Positions 52,383 to 60,381 are shown, numbered from the stretch's first letter. The stretch: 60,381 nt of DNA from Micromonospora haikouensis (GCF_900091595.1 NZ_FMCW01000037.1:1-60381), one strand, 5' to 3'. Notes: a model not told the origin generated them from the sequence alone. Made by a program: numbers and translations.

Positions 52383-53042
52383 ATGAACCGCACGCCGCGC
52401 GCCGCCGCGATCACCCTCGCCGCCGCCCTCGCCGCCACCGTTGGCCTGGCCGACCCCGCCTGGGCCGCCAGCTACTCCGCGCCCCTGCAGACCGCCGTCG
52501 CGGCCCTGCCGGTGGCCACCGAGATCCGCACCGGCTACAGCCGGGACCTCTTCCCGCACTGGATCGACGCCGACGGCGACGGCTGCAACACCCGCAACGA
52601 GGTGCTGCTCGCCGAGGCGGTGACCGCGCCCACGATCAGCGGCACCTGCACGCTCTCCGGCGGGCGCTGGTACTCCTACTACGACAACGCCTACTGGACG
52701 GCCACCGGCGACGTCGACATCGACCACATGGTGCCGCTCGCCGAGGCATGGGACTCCGGCGCCCGCAACTGGTCCACCAGCCGCCGCCAGGCGTACGCCA
52801 ACGACCTGGACGACTCCCGCCCGCTGGTCGCGGTGACCGACAACGTCAACCAGTCCAAGGGCGACCAGGACCCGGCCACCTGGATGCCGTCGTACAGCTC
52901 CGCCCGCTGCCGCTACGTCAACGAGTGGGTGGCCACCAAGACCCGCTGGCGGCTCACCGTCGACACGGCCGAGAAGGACGCGCTCACGAGCTGGGCGAAC
53001 TCCTGCCCCAACGTCACCATCTCGGTCACGTACGCGTACTGA
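52383..53042 (+). CDS. Secreted HNH-type endonuclease (DUF1524/GmrSD C-terminal-like)
   Basis: The 219-residue protein has a signal peptide (cleavage after AWA near residue 28). A DUF1524 nuclease domain follows, with YSRDLFPHWIDADGDGCNTR, GDVDIDHMVPLAEAW (catalytic His) and NVNQSKGDQDPATW. It is a free extracellular DNase or RNase by family. Compared with the nuclease at 38741-39400 it shares domain, length and many residues but has a cleavable signal instead of a lipobox. The ATG at 52383 follows CGGAG. The frame opens further upstream without a site. Confidence 0.88.
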   Translation: MNRTPRAAAITLAAALAATVGLADPAWAASYSAPLQTAVAALPVATEIRTGYSRDLFPHWIDADGDGCNTRNEVLLAEAVTAPTISGTCTLSGGRWYSYYDNAYWTATGDVDIDHMVPLAEAWDSGARNWSTSRRQAYANDLDDSRPLVAVTDNVNQSKGDQDPATWMPSYSSARCRYVNEWVATKTRWRLTVDTAEKDALTSWANSCPNVTISVTYAY

Positions 53043-53282
53043 CCGTCGTACGGCAGCCTCACCCGGCCGGTGGCAGTGACCAGGGCTCCTCGCCCAACAA
53101 CTCCCGGCACGCCGTCACCACCTTTGCTGGGCCGCGTCGATCCGAGCCTCGGCCTGGCTCATGTCCGCCTCGCCGTGGCTGCCCACGTCCAACTCGCCGG
53201 CGTCGTACGCAGCCTCGTACAGCTCCTTCGTCGTCCGCTGCCTTGCCGCTGCCTACCGGCCGACGTCGATCGGCAGGAACGA

Positions 53283-53312
53283 GTCAAGGCCCCTCCGCGG
53301 AGGGGCCTTGAC
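53283..53312 (-). terminator. Terminator of the interrupted tRNA-Pro
   Basis: A perfect 30-bp palindrome (53283-53297 with 53298-53312) lies 13 bp beyond the 3' end of the tRNA-Pro fragment on the minus strand. It looks like the original tRNA terminator left in place after integration. Confidence 0.7.
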
Positions 53313-53325
53313 CTGTTCTCACCTC

Positions 53326-53370
53326 TGGTCAGGGTGGCCGGATTCGAGCCGACGACCTCTTCGTCCCGAG
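53326..53370 (-). other. tRNA-Pro 3' fragment, probable attachment site of an integrated element
   Basis: Read on the minus strand, the segment runs from the anticodon-loop sequence CGGGACGAAGAGG through the T-arm (GTCGG-CTCGAAT-CCGGC) to the acceptor strand CACCCTG, discriminator A and CCA. That is the 3' half of tRNA-Pro(CGG). No 5' half lies upstream: the sequence before CGGGACG does not pair with the acceptor or anticodon strands. The normally invariant T54 reads C. A break in the anticodon loop is the usual crossover point of integrases that use tRNA genes. Confidence 0.7.
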
Positions 53371-53407
53371 CTCGCGGCACGCTGGTCGGATCGGGTGTCG
53401 TCCGAGG

Positions 53408-53647
53408 TCATCCGGTGTGCTGCGGGTCGTCCCGGTCCGGTGTGGCTGGCGGGGTTGCTGTACTCCGCTGCTGTACTTCCTCGGCGGTGTCGATGACGTT
53501 GCGGGCGGCGGCGGCCACGGTGCATCCCGACGTCCGGCAGATCGGGCAACGCCCGTCGGCACCGGGTTGGTGGTCGCGGAGGACCTGGCGGGCGGTGAGG
53601 GCCAGCCGGTTGCGGATCTGGGCCAGGGAGAGGAACGGCGCGGTCAT
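53408..53647 (-). CDS. Small CxxC-type (zinc-ribbon-like) protein
   Basis: The 79-residue protein has one CPICRTSGC motif in the middle, preceded by a helical MTAPFLSLAQIRNRLALTAR and followed by a Thr/Pro-rich tail. With only three cysteines it may bind a metal as part of a dimer, or the motif may be a remnant. No family is recognised. It starts 2 bp after the upstream regulator's stop, so it is coupled to it. It is the gene nearest the tRNA-Pro scar. Confidence 0.6.
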   Translation of the reverse strand: MTAPFLSLAQIRNRLALTARQVLRDHQPGADGRCPICRTSGCTVAAAARNVIDTAEEVQQRSTATPPATPDRDDPQHTG

Positions 53648-53649
53648 GG

Positions 53650-54852
53650 TCAGGTCACCCTGAGGACGACGGCGAGTTGGATGATGGTGGCCGGGGCGTG
53701 TGGGTGTCTGGCGACCTGGGCGACGATGCTGCGGGCGGCGGGGCGGTGGCGCACCTCGGCCGGTGCCGTCCGGTCGGCCTCGGCCAAGACCCGCGCCGCG
53801 TTGGTGGGGTCGTCGGTGTAGAGGTAGGCGCGGGCGGCGTCGAGCAGGTGCGCGGCGCGGTGTTCGGCAGGCAGCCACCGCCATCCATCCCGCTTGGTGG
53901 CTCTCCGGTGCCAGACGACCGCTTCGTGGGCGTTGCCGAGGTCGAGGGCGGCGGCGACCCGGGACAGGTCGACCGCTGCCGGCCCGAACCCCGTCCGGTG
54001 GTGGTCCTGACCGTCGCCGACCCGAGCGGCCATGGCGGCAGCCTCGTCGATCAGGTCGGCGGCGGTGCGGTCGTCGCCGTGGCGGGCGGCGGCCAGGGCC
54101 GCCTGGACGAGCAGCGTCCCGTACAGCGACAGCTCCGGCGGTTGCGCGTCGTCGGGGTCGGGCGGGGCGATCCGGTACGCGGCGGCCCGGGCCGTCGACA
54201 CGGCTGCCTGTGTCCGCCCGTAGGCGCGGAGCGCCTGGCCGAGTTGCACGGTGGCGGCGGCCACCAGGATGGGATCGCCGGTGGCGGTGAGCATGGCCCG
54301 GTCGGCGGCCAACCAGGCAAGCTCGGCCTCACCCAGCTTCGTCAACAGCGACGCGGTCACCCGGTACGCCTCCACCAGTGTTGCCCGCGCCTGCTCAGGG
54401 TCGTCGGCGTGCGCGCGCTGCGCGCCGGCCAACAGCTCTGGGACCATCGCGGTCACCCGCGCGTACCGGGCGTACTGGAAGCTGACCCACGTGTGGGCGG
54501 CATCCCGCGCGAGTTGATCCGCCGGCACCACGGCACGGTCGGTCACCGAGTGACCCACCGCGATGTCGTACGTCGACAGGGCCTCCCGGACCTGTTCGAC
54601 GCCCTCGACCCGCCCGGTCACGTCGGCGGGCTGGGTGTCCCGGCCCAGCAGCACCGCCGCGTCGATCCGCAGCACGGCGGCGATGTCGTGCAGGGTCGAC
54701 ACCCTGTCGAGGGACCGGACGCCCCGCTCGACCTTGTCCACCCAGCTCTTGGACTTGCCGAGCCGATCGGCGAACACCTGCTGCGACAACTGCCGCCGCC
54801 CCCGCCAGTACGCCACCCGCCGGCCCACCGGCAACAGCTCAAGGCCGTTCAC
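53650..54852 (-). CDS. XRE-family regulator with TPR-like C-terminal region
   Basis: The 400-residue protein has an N-terminal helix-turn-helix at about 10-65 (RGRRQLSQQVFADRLGKSKS), followed by about 300 residues of paired Ala/Leu-rich helices resembling tetratricopeptide repeats. That layout matches peptide-responsive or partner-dependent actinobacterial XRE regulators. The frame is open to 55086, but the residues upstream are Arg/Pro-rich noise. The GTG at 54852 with GGTGG upstream is chosen. Its start overlaps the small gene upstream by 14 bp. Confidence 0.8.
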   Translation of the reverse strand: MNGLELLPVGRRVAYWRGRRQLSQQVFADRLGKSKSWVDKVERGVRSLDRVSTLHDIAAVLRIDAAVLLGRDTQPADVTGRVEGVEQVREALSTYDIAVGHSVTDRAVVPADQLARDAAHTWVSFQYARYARVTAMVPELLAGAQRAHADDPEQARATLVEAYRVTASLLTKLGEAELAWLAADRAMLTATGDPILVAAATVQLGQALRAYGRTQAAVSTARAAAYRIAPPDPDDAQPPELSLYGTLLVQAALAAARHGDDRTAADLIDEAAAMAARVGDGQDHHRTGFGPAAVDLSRVAAALDLGNAHEAVVWHRRATKRDGWRWLPAEHRAAHLLDAARAYLYTDDPTNAARVLAEADRTAPAEVRHRPAARSIVAQVARHPHAPATIIQLAVVLRVT

Positions 54853-55006
54853 GACGCCACCGCCGGTCGGGCACCGCCCGGGTGGTCTCCTCGGCCGGTA
54901 TCCGCTCGGCCTCGGCCTGCGCCAGGATCCGTTGTCGGGCGGCCTCCCGTTCCGCCTGCTGGATCTGCTCGCCCCTGCCGCCCTCGACCGGACCGGTGTC
55001 GCCCAT
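54839..55006 (-). CDS. Small charged coiled-coil protein
   Basis: This 55-residue peptide (MGDTGPVEGGRGEQIQQAER onward) is a single predicted amphipathic helix with an Arg-rich end. GGAGG lies before the ATG. It overlaps the start of the XRE regulator by 14 bp, which supports it being translated. No family is recognised. Confidence 0.5.
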   Translation of the reverse strand: MGDTGPVEGGRGEQIQQAEREAARQRILAQAEAERIPAEETTRAVPDRRWRRERP

Positions 55007-55193
55007 TCCCCACCTCCGCTGGTAGGGGCGCGACGGCGTGCTCGTGGAAGGACCGACACCGCCGCGCCCGGCTCCAAGCGGGTCACGGCGCTCTGGTGTG
55101 TTCGCGTCGATCCCGCCCTCGCTCACAGCATTGAGCGATCGGCTGGTTACTCAAAGGTGTCGGCTGTCCGCTGGACGGGTCGGCTGTCCTCTG

Positions 55194-56360
55194 TCAGCCG
55201 GCGGGCCGGTACGCCTCGTACACCTCGCGCAGCGCCGACGCCTCTGCCGTGTCGGTCTGCTCGACCCTTCGTAGCACCTCACGGGCCCGCCACCAGTTCG
55301 ACGGTGCCACCCGCCCGGAACGGATCGCCTCGGCGGCGACCGCGCTTGCCTCGTCGGGCTGGTCGGCAGCGACCAAAGCCAGGGCCAGGTCGAGGCGGGC
55401 AGACGCGGACCGCCGTGGCCGGTCGCCTCCGTCGCCGCGCGGATCCAACTCCGCCAACGCCACCCGGGCCACCTGCTCGGCAGCCGGGTCACCCGCCCAC
55501 GACAGCGTCGTCGCCGTGTACGCCAACGCCTTCGTCGGGTCGTACCGGTAGTGATGCTCGGCCCGCTCCGGCACGGGCAGGTTCGCGGTCAACCGTTCCA
55601 GGCGGTCCAGCGCGTCACGGGTCCGCCGCACGTCACCCACGCGCGCCCATCCCCGCGCCTCCTGTGCTGTCGCCTGGATGTGCGCCGAGCTGCCCCGAGG
55701 TGCCACCTGTTGGGCCTGCTGGGACAGGTCGATCGCCTGCCGATGCTCACCCTGGGTGAGCCGGTCCCACGCCCGGGTCTCCAGACACCACGCCTGGATC
55801 TCCGCATGCTCGGCATGTTCGGCGAGCGCCGCGCCAGCGACCAGGTGCGCGCCGGCTGCGGAACGCTGCCGAAGGTCGATGTGCACCGTCGCACGCAGCA
55901 CGGTCAACCACCCACCGGCAACGACCAGCCGCCGCCGCTGCACCAGGGTTCCCCGGCCATCCAGCAGCCGGCCCACGTACGCCAGGTGCCGGCGCACCAT
56001 CGGCAGCAGGTCTGCCGGCGGGGTCGTCGCGTACGCGCTCGCCAGGTCGTCGACGCTGGCCTCGATGCGGGCGAGCGTCTCGGCGCTCACATCACTGGCC
56101 CGCACCCGGGCAAGCAACTCGTCGGCCTCGGCATCATGGTCGACAGGCTGACCGACGAGCCGCGCGAGCGCGCCGCCAGCCTGAAGGACCTCATCGAGGT
56201 GCCGGGCCGTCTCGGGCGTCGGAGCCTTGGCACCCGTCTCCAGGTCATGGAGGTGGCTCTTGCCCCGGTGCGCGAGCTGGCCGAGCGCCCGCAGCGACAG
56301 ACCCCGGTCGGCACGCAGAGCCCGCAAGCGAGCCCCGAAACGCGGATCGACGTGCGGCAC
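55194..56360 (-). CDS. XRE-family regulator with TPR-like C-terminal region (second copy of the type)
   Basis: The 388-residue protein has an N-terminal helix-turn-helix at about 10-65 (RADRGLSLRALGQLAHRGKS) and then Ala-rich helical pairs to the end, as in the neighbour at 53650. The two are alike in plan, but the sequence similarity is too low to call them recent duplicates. It starts at GTG 56360. The 187-bp gap downstream separates it from the next gene, so it is probably its own transcript. Its ligand and targets are unknown. Confidence 0.82.
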   Translation of the reverse strand: MPHVDPRFGARLRALRADRGLSLRALGQLAHRGKSHLHDLETGAKAPTPETARHLDEVLQAGGALARLVGQPVDHDAEADELLARVRASDVSAETLARIEASVDDLASAYATTPPADLLPMVRRHLAYVGRLLDGRGTLVQRRRLVVAGGWLTVLRATVHIDLRQRSAAGAHLVAGAALAEHAEHAEIQAWCLETRAWDRLTQGEHRQAIDLSQQAQQVAPRGSSAHIQATAQEARGWARVGDVRRTRDALDRLERLTANLPVPERAEHHYRYDPTKALAYTATTLSWAGDPAAEQVARVALAELDPRGDGGDRPRRSASARLDLALALVAADQPDEASAVAAEAIRSGRVAPSNWWRAREVLRRVEQTDTAEASALREVYEAYRPAG

Positions 56361-57125
56361 AACGGCGCTCCCAGCAGGAAGGAGGAACCCGCTCAGCTTC
56401 AGTCAGCGGACAACCACTACTGACGGTACATCGAGGACTGATTGAACCTAGCGACCGCCGCTCGCGGACCCGGCCGGTCACCGCTTGACGACGATTCATG
56501 GCGTCTTGTGAGTCCTGTGTGCCCCGACGCCGACCTGAGTGAGTGGCGCTCGCACCCCGCCGGACCCTCACCACGCGCCCCAGGCAACGCCTCCTGGGCG
56601 CACTGCTCGGCCGCCGCCCAGCCGACGAGGGCCCCACACCGACCCCTGTCGGGGGGAGCCGGACACTCCTGGTCGACCGTCGCCAGCCGGTGTCACGCTT
56701 TGCCGCTGTGCACGTGGGGCTCGCCATGCCGTGACCTACGTTGTCGCCCTCAATCGAGGCGTTTGCTGCCTCCTCGCTGCCTCGCCGCGACCGGATGCCT
56801 AGAGGCTCGTGCTGTCATCTTTTACCGCCGTGCTGCCGCGGCACCCTCCGTGTGTTGCAGTGCAAGCAGCCGGTCTCAATCGTGCACTGGTCGCGGATCG
56901 GCTCGGCCGTCACGGTGGCCGGCGGGGTGGTGCTACCCGGCAGATGCAACCGTCGAGTCGGAAAGGCGACCCTGCGTTCCGCAAGATCTTCAGGTGGTCC
57001 AGAGTGGTGTTCAGGGCCTGCCCAACAGGCGTGTTGCCGCCCGGGAGCTAGATCAGTCCCTTATGGGCAGCTAAGCTTAAGCAAGGCGTACCAGGTCGGA
57101 AAAGGCGATCCACTGCGAGGTGCCT
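56361..57125. other. 765-bp region without a supported gene
   Basis: Frames are open here on the plus strand, but they have no ribosome binding site, codon pattern or recognisable domain. Base composition falls from GC-rich to moderate from left to right, so the boundary of the low-GC operon lies in it. The promoters of the XRE gene (left) and the three-gene operon (right) should be here. No clear -10 or repeat stands out. Confidence 0.5.
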
Positions 57126-58070
57126 GTGACTCTACTGAACGACCAGGATCGGGCGTGGTTTCAGAGTCACTTTATGGCTCTTTGTGTGCGCAAGACTGGA
57201 TTCGACTGGCAGAGTTTCGTCACAGACCTGATGTACGCCAAGCATGGGGGGCAATTTTTGCAAGTCAACCCATCTGGGCGAGGAGACAAAGGCTGCGACG
57301 GTTGGATCGACGGCTTAATGCTAGCATGCTACGGAGCTAGTAACCCCAATCAAGCATACGTTACAAAGAAGATCAAGGACGACTTCACGACAGCCCTCAC
57401 TCATTGGGGCTCCGACATGGAACGATGGGCTTTCGTGCATAACGACGCAGTCGGGCTTCCGACCATGGCCGTTATGGGGATCGTGGAACTTCGCCGCGAG
57501 GTGAAGGGGAAGACGGAGGTGCAAATAGAGGCGTGGCCGCCTCAGGTTCTCTGGGATTACTGCTGTAGCGACCTGTCGCGAAGCAAGCTCGCTTCTATTC
57601 TTGGGGCGCCACCGTCGGATCACCCTGCCGGGATGAGTTATATCGCACGCTGCGTTGAAACACTGGCCCGCACAAGGCTTCCTGTCGACCTAGAGGAAGT
57701 GCCGGAGGTCCCCTACGGCAAAATAGAGCACAACGAGTTCGGTGAGGAAGTTGCCGAGCTGATTAAGAAATTCCAGACCCAGACTAGTCATGTGCGCTAC
57801 TATTTCAGCCAGGCTACTCCGGGCGAACAGTCACAGGCGTCGCAGATGCTGCGAGTGCGATTTGACAAATACCGGGCGCTTTTGGGAAACTCGGATGCGG
57901 TATTCCATGCATTGTGTGATAGCCTGGTCCAGGAGGCGTTCGCAAACAGTGAAGGATACGGCGACGCTGAGCAACAGCGAAGCGCCGCCATGATGGTTGT
58001 AACGCACTTCTTCGAGATCTGCGAGATTTTCGAGTCGCCTGAGGGGGTTGGCTATGCTCCTACCGTCTAA
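57126..58070 (+). CDS. Restriction-nuclease-like effector of an ABC three-component system
   Basis: The 314-residue protein has an N-terminal PD-(D/E)XK/Mrr-like pattern: FDWQSFVTDLMYAKHGG, then FLQVNPSGRGDKGCDGWIDG, in which the acidic GD-GCDG pair and the later lysine are the likely metal site. A helical middle and C-terminus follow. It leads an overlapping three-gene operon with a DUF2326 ATPase, the arrangement of predicted ABC three-component systems in which the first protein is a nuclease effector. The GTG at 57126 has GCGAGG 5 nt upstream. Codon use is visibly less GC-rich than in flanking core genes, so it was probably acquired. Confidence 0.72.
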   Translation: MTLLNDQDRAWFQSHFMALCVRKTGFDWQSFVTDLMYAKHGGQFLQVNPSGRGDKGCDGWIDGLMLACYGASNPNQAYVTKKIKDDFTTALTHWGSDMERWAFVHNDAVGLPTMAVMGIVELRREVKGKTEVQIEAWPPQVLWDYCCSDLSRSKLASILGAPPSDHPAGMSYIARCVETLARTRLPVDLEEVPEVPYGKIEHNEFGEEVAELIKKFQTQTSHVRYYFSQATPGEQSQASQMLRVRFDKYRALLGNSDAVFHALCDSLVQEAFANSEGYGDAEQQRSAAMMVVTHFFEICEIFESPEGVGYAPTV

Positions 58071-58305
58071 GGCGATAGCAGCAGATCAGGCCCTCATATC
58101 TGTCGGCGCTCAAGTGCTACTACAACTCGATAGGCCCGGGACTGTTAGTGCTGTCTGGACCCGGTTGTTGGAGTGGCGCGAACAGCGCAATATACGCTCT
58201 TCGCTGCCCTTCTGGTGGTTCGCTTTATCGCTCGACACTCTTTTCGCAATCGGTGCCGTCGAGTTGCATAATGGCGAGCTAACGAGGACCCGCCGTGCTG
58301 CGTAG
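58054..58305 (+). CDS. Small middle component of an ABC three-component system
   Basis: The 83-residue protein reads as a compact helix-turn-helix-like or winged-helix fold (QVLLQLDRPGTVSAVWTRLL and FWWFALSLDTLFAIGAVEL). Small middle proteins of this size link effector and ATPase in ABC three-component operons. ATG at 58054 with GAGGGGG upstream. It overlaps both neighbours by 17 and 11 bp. Confidence 0.65.
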   Translation: MLLPSKAIAADQALISVGAQVLLQLDRPGTVSAVWTRLLEWREQRNIRSSLPFWWFALSLDTLFAIGAVELHNGELTRTRRAA

Positions 58306-59995
58306 CCTCGACTCTGACCTACCACGGTTTAAGGTCGCCCGGTTCGAGCCGGGTGTAAACGTCGTCCTGGCGCACAGGACCCAGCTGGCCCGCGCTCAAG
58401 ACACTCGGAATGCCGTAGGTAAGACGAGCTTTGTCAGCACACTAGACTTTTTGCTCGGCCAATCCGCTCCGCCAAACCACATCCTCCGACGACCAGAACT
58501 TGCTGATGCCACCTTTAAGCTCGTCCTTGACCTGACGGCTGGCCCCACGAACGTCACCCGCAGTGGCATCAATCCAGGCTACCTCCAGATCAACGGCCTG
58601 TCGGTGCGGCTACAAGCTTGGCGGCAGCAGCTCGGGACCGAACTATTTGGATTGACTGGCTCCCCAGAGGAGCCGTCCTACCGCGCACTCGTGGCTTTCT
58701 ATCTCAGAAGCGTGTCGAACGGGGCGTTTCTAAATCCCACCGAGACGCATAGGAAGCAAAGCGTACTCGAAACACAACCGCCTCTTGCATATCTCTTTGG
58801 CTTGGACACGGGGCTTGTGGCCAAGGTTCGTGAGATTGCCGACGCCGACAAGAGCCTGCGAGAACTAAAGAAAGCGGCGCAAGACCCGATCTTAGGGATG
58901 ACGCTCGGAAGAGCTCAAGATCTAGATGCAGAGATTCGAACCCTGCGCATTCAGGAAGAACAGCTCTCGGCCCAGCTATCTTCGTTCCGGGTGGTTGACC
59001 GCTATTCGGAGCATCGGGCGGATGCCGATGAGTTGAGCCGAAAGATCCGCAAGCTTAACGACCGGTTGGTGCTTACCGAGCGTCGGCTCGGCGATCTAGA
59101 AGCGGCCATAGACCGAGAAGATGAAACGCAGCCGGACCACGACTACCTGCGAGACGTGTACGACCAAGTGGGTGTCGTCTTGCCGGACATGGTCGTGCGT
59201 CGCTTCGAAGAGGTGGAAGCCTTCCATAGATCGGTCGTGAACAATCGACGTCGCTATCTTGAGTCTGAGCACGGCCGCCTAGTACAGCTAATCAGCGATG
59301 ATCAACAAGCGCTGTCCGAACTAGACGCGGAACGATCTCAGCTGATGCGTCTACTGGAGGCTGGCGGGGCACTCGAGACGTACAACGAGCTACAGCGGCA
59401 ACTCGGCGAGGTTGGCGGGAGGCTGGCGGAGTTGACCGAACGTCGCCTGACCGTTGATCGGTGGGAAAACGCTAATCGGCATCTACAGCTCCGTTCGGCT
59501 GAGCTTGAGCTGCTGGTCAGCACGGATCTCCAGGAGCGGCGGCTGCAGGTAGATGAGATCGCCGAGATGTATGCGTCATTCGCCTACGTGTTATACGGCA
59601 GCCGTCGTCCGGCTTCGTTAACAATAGAAGCATCTCGGACTGGTTACCGATTCTTCCCGACAATCGGCGGGGACGCGAGTGAAGGCGTCCGGAGCATGGC
59701 CCTTTTCTGCTTTGATTTGACCATGGCGGTTATTGCCCACCGGGCCGGGCGAGGACCAAATTTCCTTGTCCACGACAGCCATCTGTACGATGGCGTGGAA
59801 GCCAGGCAAGTAGCAGGGGCACTGAATCTAGCTTCTGACGTTACGGAGCGAGAAGGCATGCAGTATATAGCCACAATGAATTCAGACGACCTCGAAAAGG
59901 CTCAGCGCGAGGATCCCAAACTGCGCTTCCATCAGTGCGCAGAAATGACGGATGAATACGAGGAAGGCGGGCTCTTTGGCATCCGCTTCAACTGA
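58295..59995 (+). CDS. DUF2326 family ABC ATPase (Rad50/SMC-like)
   Basis: In this 566-residue protein, N-terminal Walker A NAVGKTSFVS at about 39-48 is followed by the ATPase N-lobe. From about 190 to 425 the protein is a charged coiled coil typical of SMC/Rad50 arms. The C-terminal lobe has DASEGVRSMALFCFDL (signature-like) and NFLVHDSHLYDGVEARQV with the Walker B acidic residues. DUF2326 proteins belong to conflict systems in which a DNA-scanning ATPase controls an effector nuclease. The GTG overlaps the middle gene by 11 bp, so all three proteins are made from one message. The lower GC is clear in this gene. Confidence 0.85.
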   Translation: MLRSLDSDLPRFKVARFEPGVNVVLAHRTQLARAQDTRNAVGKTSFVSTLDFLLGQSAPPNHILRRPELADATFKLVLDLTAGPTNVTRSGINPGYLQINGLSVRLQAWRQQLGTELFGLTGSPEEPSYRALVAFYLRSVSNGAFLNPTETHRKQSVLETQPPLAYLFGLDTGLVAKVREIADADKSLRELKKAAQDPILGMTLGRAQDLDAEIRTLRIQEEQLSAQLSSFRVVDRYSEHRADADELSRKIRKLNDRLVLTERRLGDLEAAIDREDETQPDHDYLRDVYDQVGVVLPDMVVRRFEEVEAFHRSVVNNRRRYLESEHGRLVQLISDDQQALSELDAERSQLMRLLEAGGALETYNELQRQLGEVGGRLAELTERRLTVDRWENANRHLQLRSAELELLVSTDLQERRLQVDEIAEMYASFAYVLYGSRRPASLTIEASRTGYRFFPTIGGDASEGVRSMALFCFDLTMAVIAHRAGRGPNFLVHDSHLYDGVEARQVAGALNLASDVTEREGMQYIATMNSDDLEKAQREDPKLRFHQCAEMTDEYEEGGLFGIRFN

Positions 59996-60192
59996 TGAAC
60001 CTGCCGCTGCCGTAGGAACCTCCTCACCCTAGCCTCGATCGTTCATGGGTGGCGTCGGATGTGCCGACCCCTGGTTAGTTGATCGGTTATCACCGATGGA
60101 TGCTGTCTGGGGGCGTGGTGGTGGGCCGTCTGTCGCGGCGGTGGGCGTGGTCTCCTGGGTTTCTCCGGTCGGTGGGATGGCGGCTGTGCTGG

Positions 60193-60381
60193 TCAGCCGG
60201 GGGCGGGGATGGCCGCGATCCGGGTGAACGCGGTGGTGATCTGGTCGGCCCAGGGCCAGGTCGTGGGGATGCGTAGCCGTCGGCGGCGTTGGCCGTGGAC
60301 CAGGCGCGCGGCGGTGTGCAGCACGCGGTAGCGCAGCTGTTTCGGTTCGCAGCGGGCCAGGTCGCCGTCGAAGGCGAGGAG
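60193..60381 (-). mobile_element. IS1380-like transposase, C-terminal end (partial, runs off the window)
   Basis: The last 62 codons of a transposase are visible on the minus strand, ending TGA at 60195-60193. The pattern CEPKQLRYRVLHTAARLV, then RRRLRIPTTWPWADQITTAF, matches the C-terminal end of IS1380-family transposases. The 5' part lies beyond 60381. The 3' inverted repeat of the element should lie within about 150 bp of 60193 but could not be fixed by eye. Confidence 0.75.

Noticed and set aside
53326..53420. An intact tRNA-Pro gene.
   Set aside because: Only the 3' half is present. No strand complementary to CACCCTG lies at the expected distance and the T-loop has C in place of T54.
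56442..57340. Plus-strand frames of 199-210 codons before the three-component operon.
   Set aside because: They lack ribosome binding sites, have irregular codon use with many Cys and Arg, and one runs into the effector gene in another frame.

Overview
The window is a stretch of chromosome from a very high-GC actinobacterium, most likely a member of the Micromonosporaceae (Micromonospora or a close relative). The evidence is the extreme third-position GC, frequent GTG starts with strong GGAGG-type ribosome binding sites, a class I leuA and lysC-asd arrangement typical of actinobacteria, the DUF6230/DUF6114 pair, and the tRNA-adenosine-deaminase-associated protein next to tadA. The genus is an inference from overall character; no marker gene here settles it.

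Layout. 1-404: the 3' end of a 23S rRNA, a 5S rRNA and the operon terminator. 0.6-16.7 kb: mostly housekeeping and cell-surface genes (NAD(P)-binding oxidoreductase, VanW-type envelope protein, DUF6230/DUF6114 pair, DUF885 peptidase-like protein, Uma2 nuclease-like protein, EamA permease, PHP phosphoesterase, a secreted GH81 beta-1,3-glucanase under a probable LacI-type operator, an M23 lipoprotein, tadA and its partner). 16.7-26.0 kb: deoD, tRNA-Ser(CGA), then two large secreted FG-GAP beta-propeller paralogues in inverted orientation. They enclose a block with a membrane NACHT NTPase, a possible papain-like protein and a translationally coupled pair of unknowns. 26.2-28.0 kb: an accessory two-gene module (XRE-ImmA/IrrE protease plus PIN toxin-like protein) with a probable leaderless, self-regulated promoter, next to tRNA-Ser(GGA). 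28.3-32.1 kb: SRP RNA and the dnaX-ybaB-recR group. 32.4-38.3 kb: a complete peptide/nickel-type ABC importer. 38.3-41.0 kb: two inverted copies of a palindromic repeat, each beginning exactly at a stop codon, on either side of a nuclease lipoprotein and an MFS pump. 41.0-47.3 kb: leuA with a leucine-rich leader peptide and attenuator, then lysC (with a probable internal beta-subunit start) and asd. 47.4-53.0 kb: GGDEF protein, phosphoesterase and small secreted or conserved proteins, including a second secreted HNH-type nuclease.

53.3 kb to the window end is a probable integrated element. At 53326-53368 lies the 3' half of a tRNA-Pro, followed by its terminator but lacking the 5' half. This is the usual scar of site-specific integration into a tRNA gene, and it predicts an intact tRNA-Pro beyond the right edge of the window. 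The element carries two XRE/TPR regulators with two tiny companions, and then a clearly lower-GC, translationally coupled three-gene operon: a restriction-nuclease-like effector, a small middle protein and a DUF2326 Rad50/SMC-like ABC ATPase. Its architecture matches the predicted 'ABC three-component' conflict systems and it is the strongest candidate here for a little-described defence system. An IS1380-like transposase runs off the right end.
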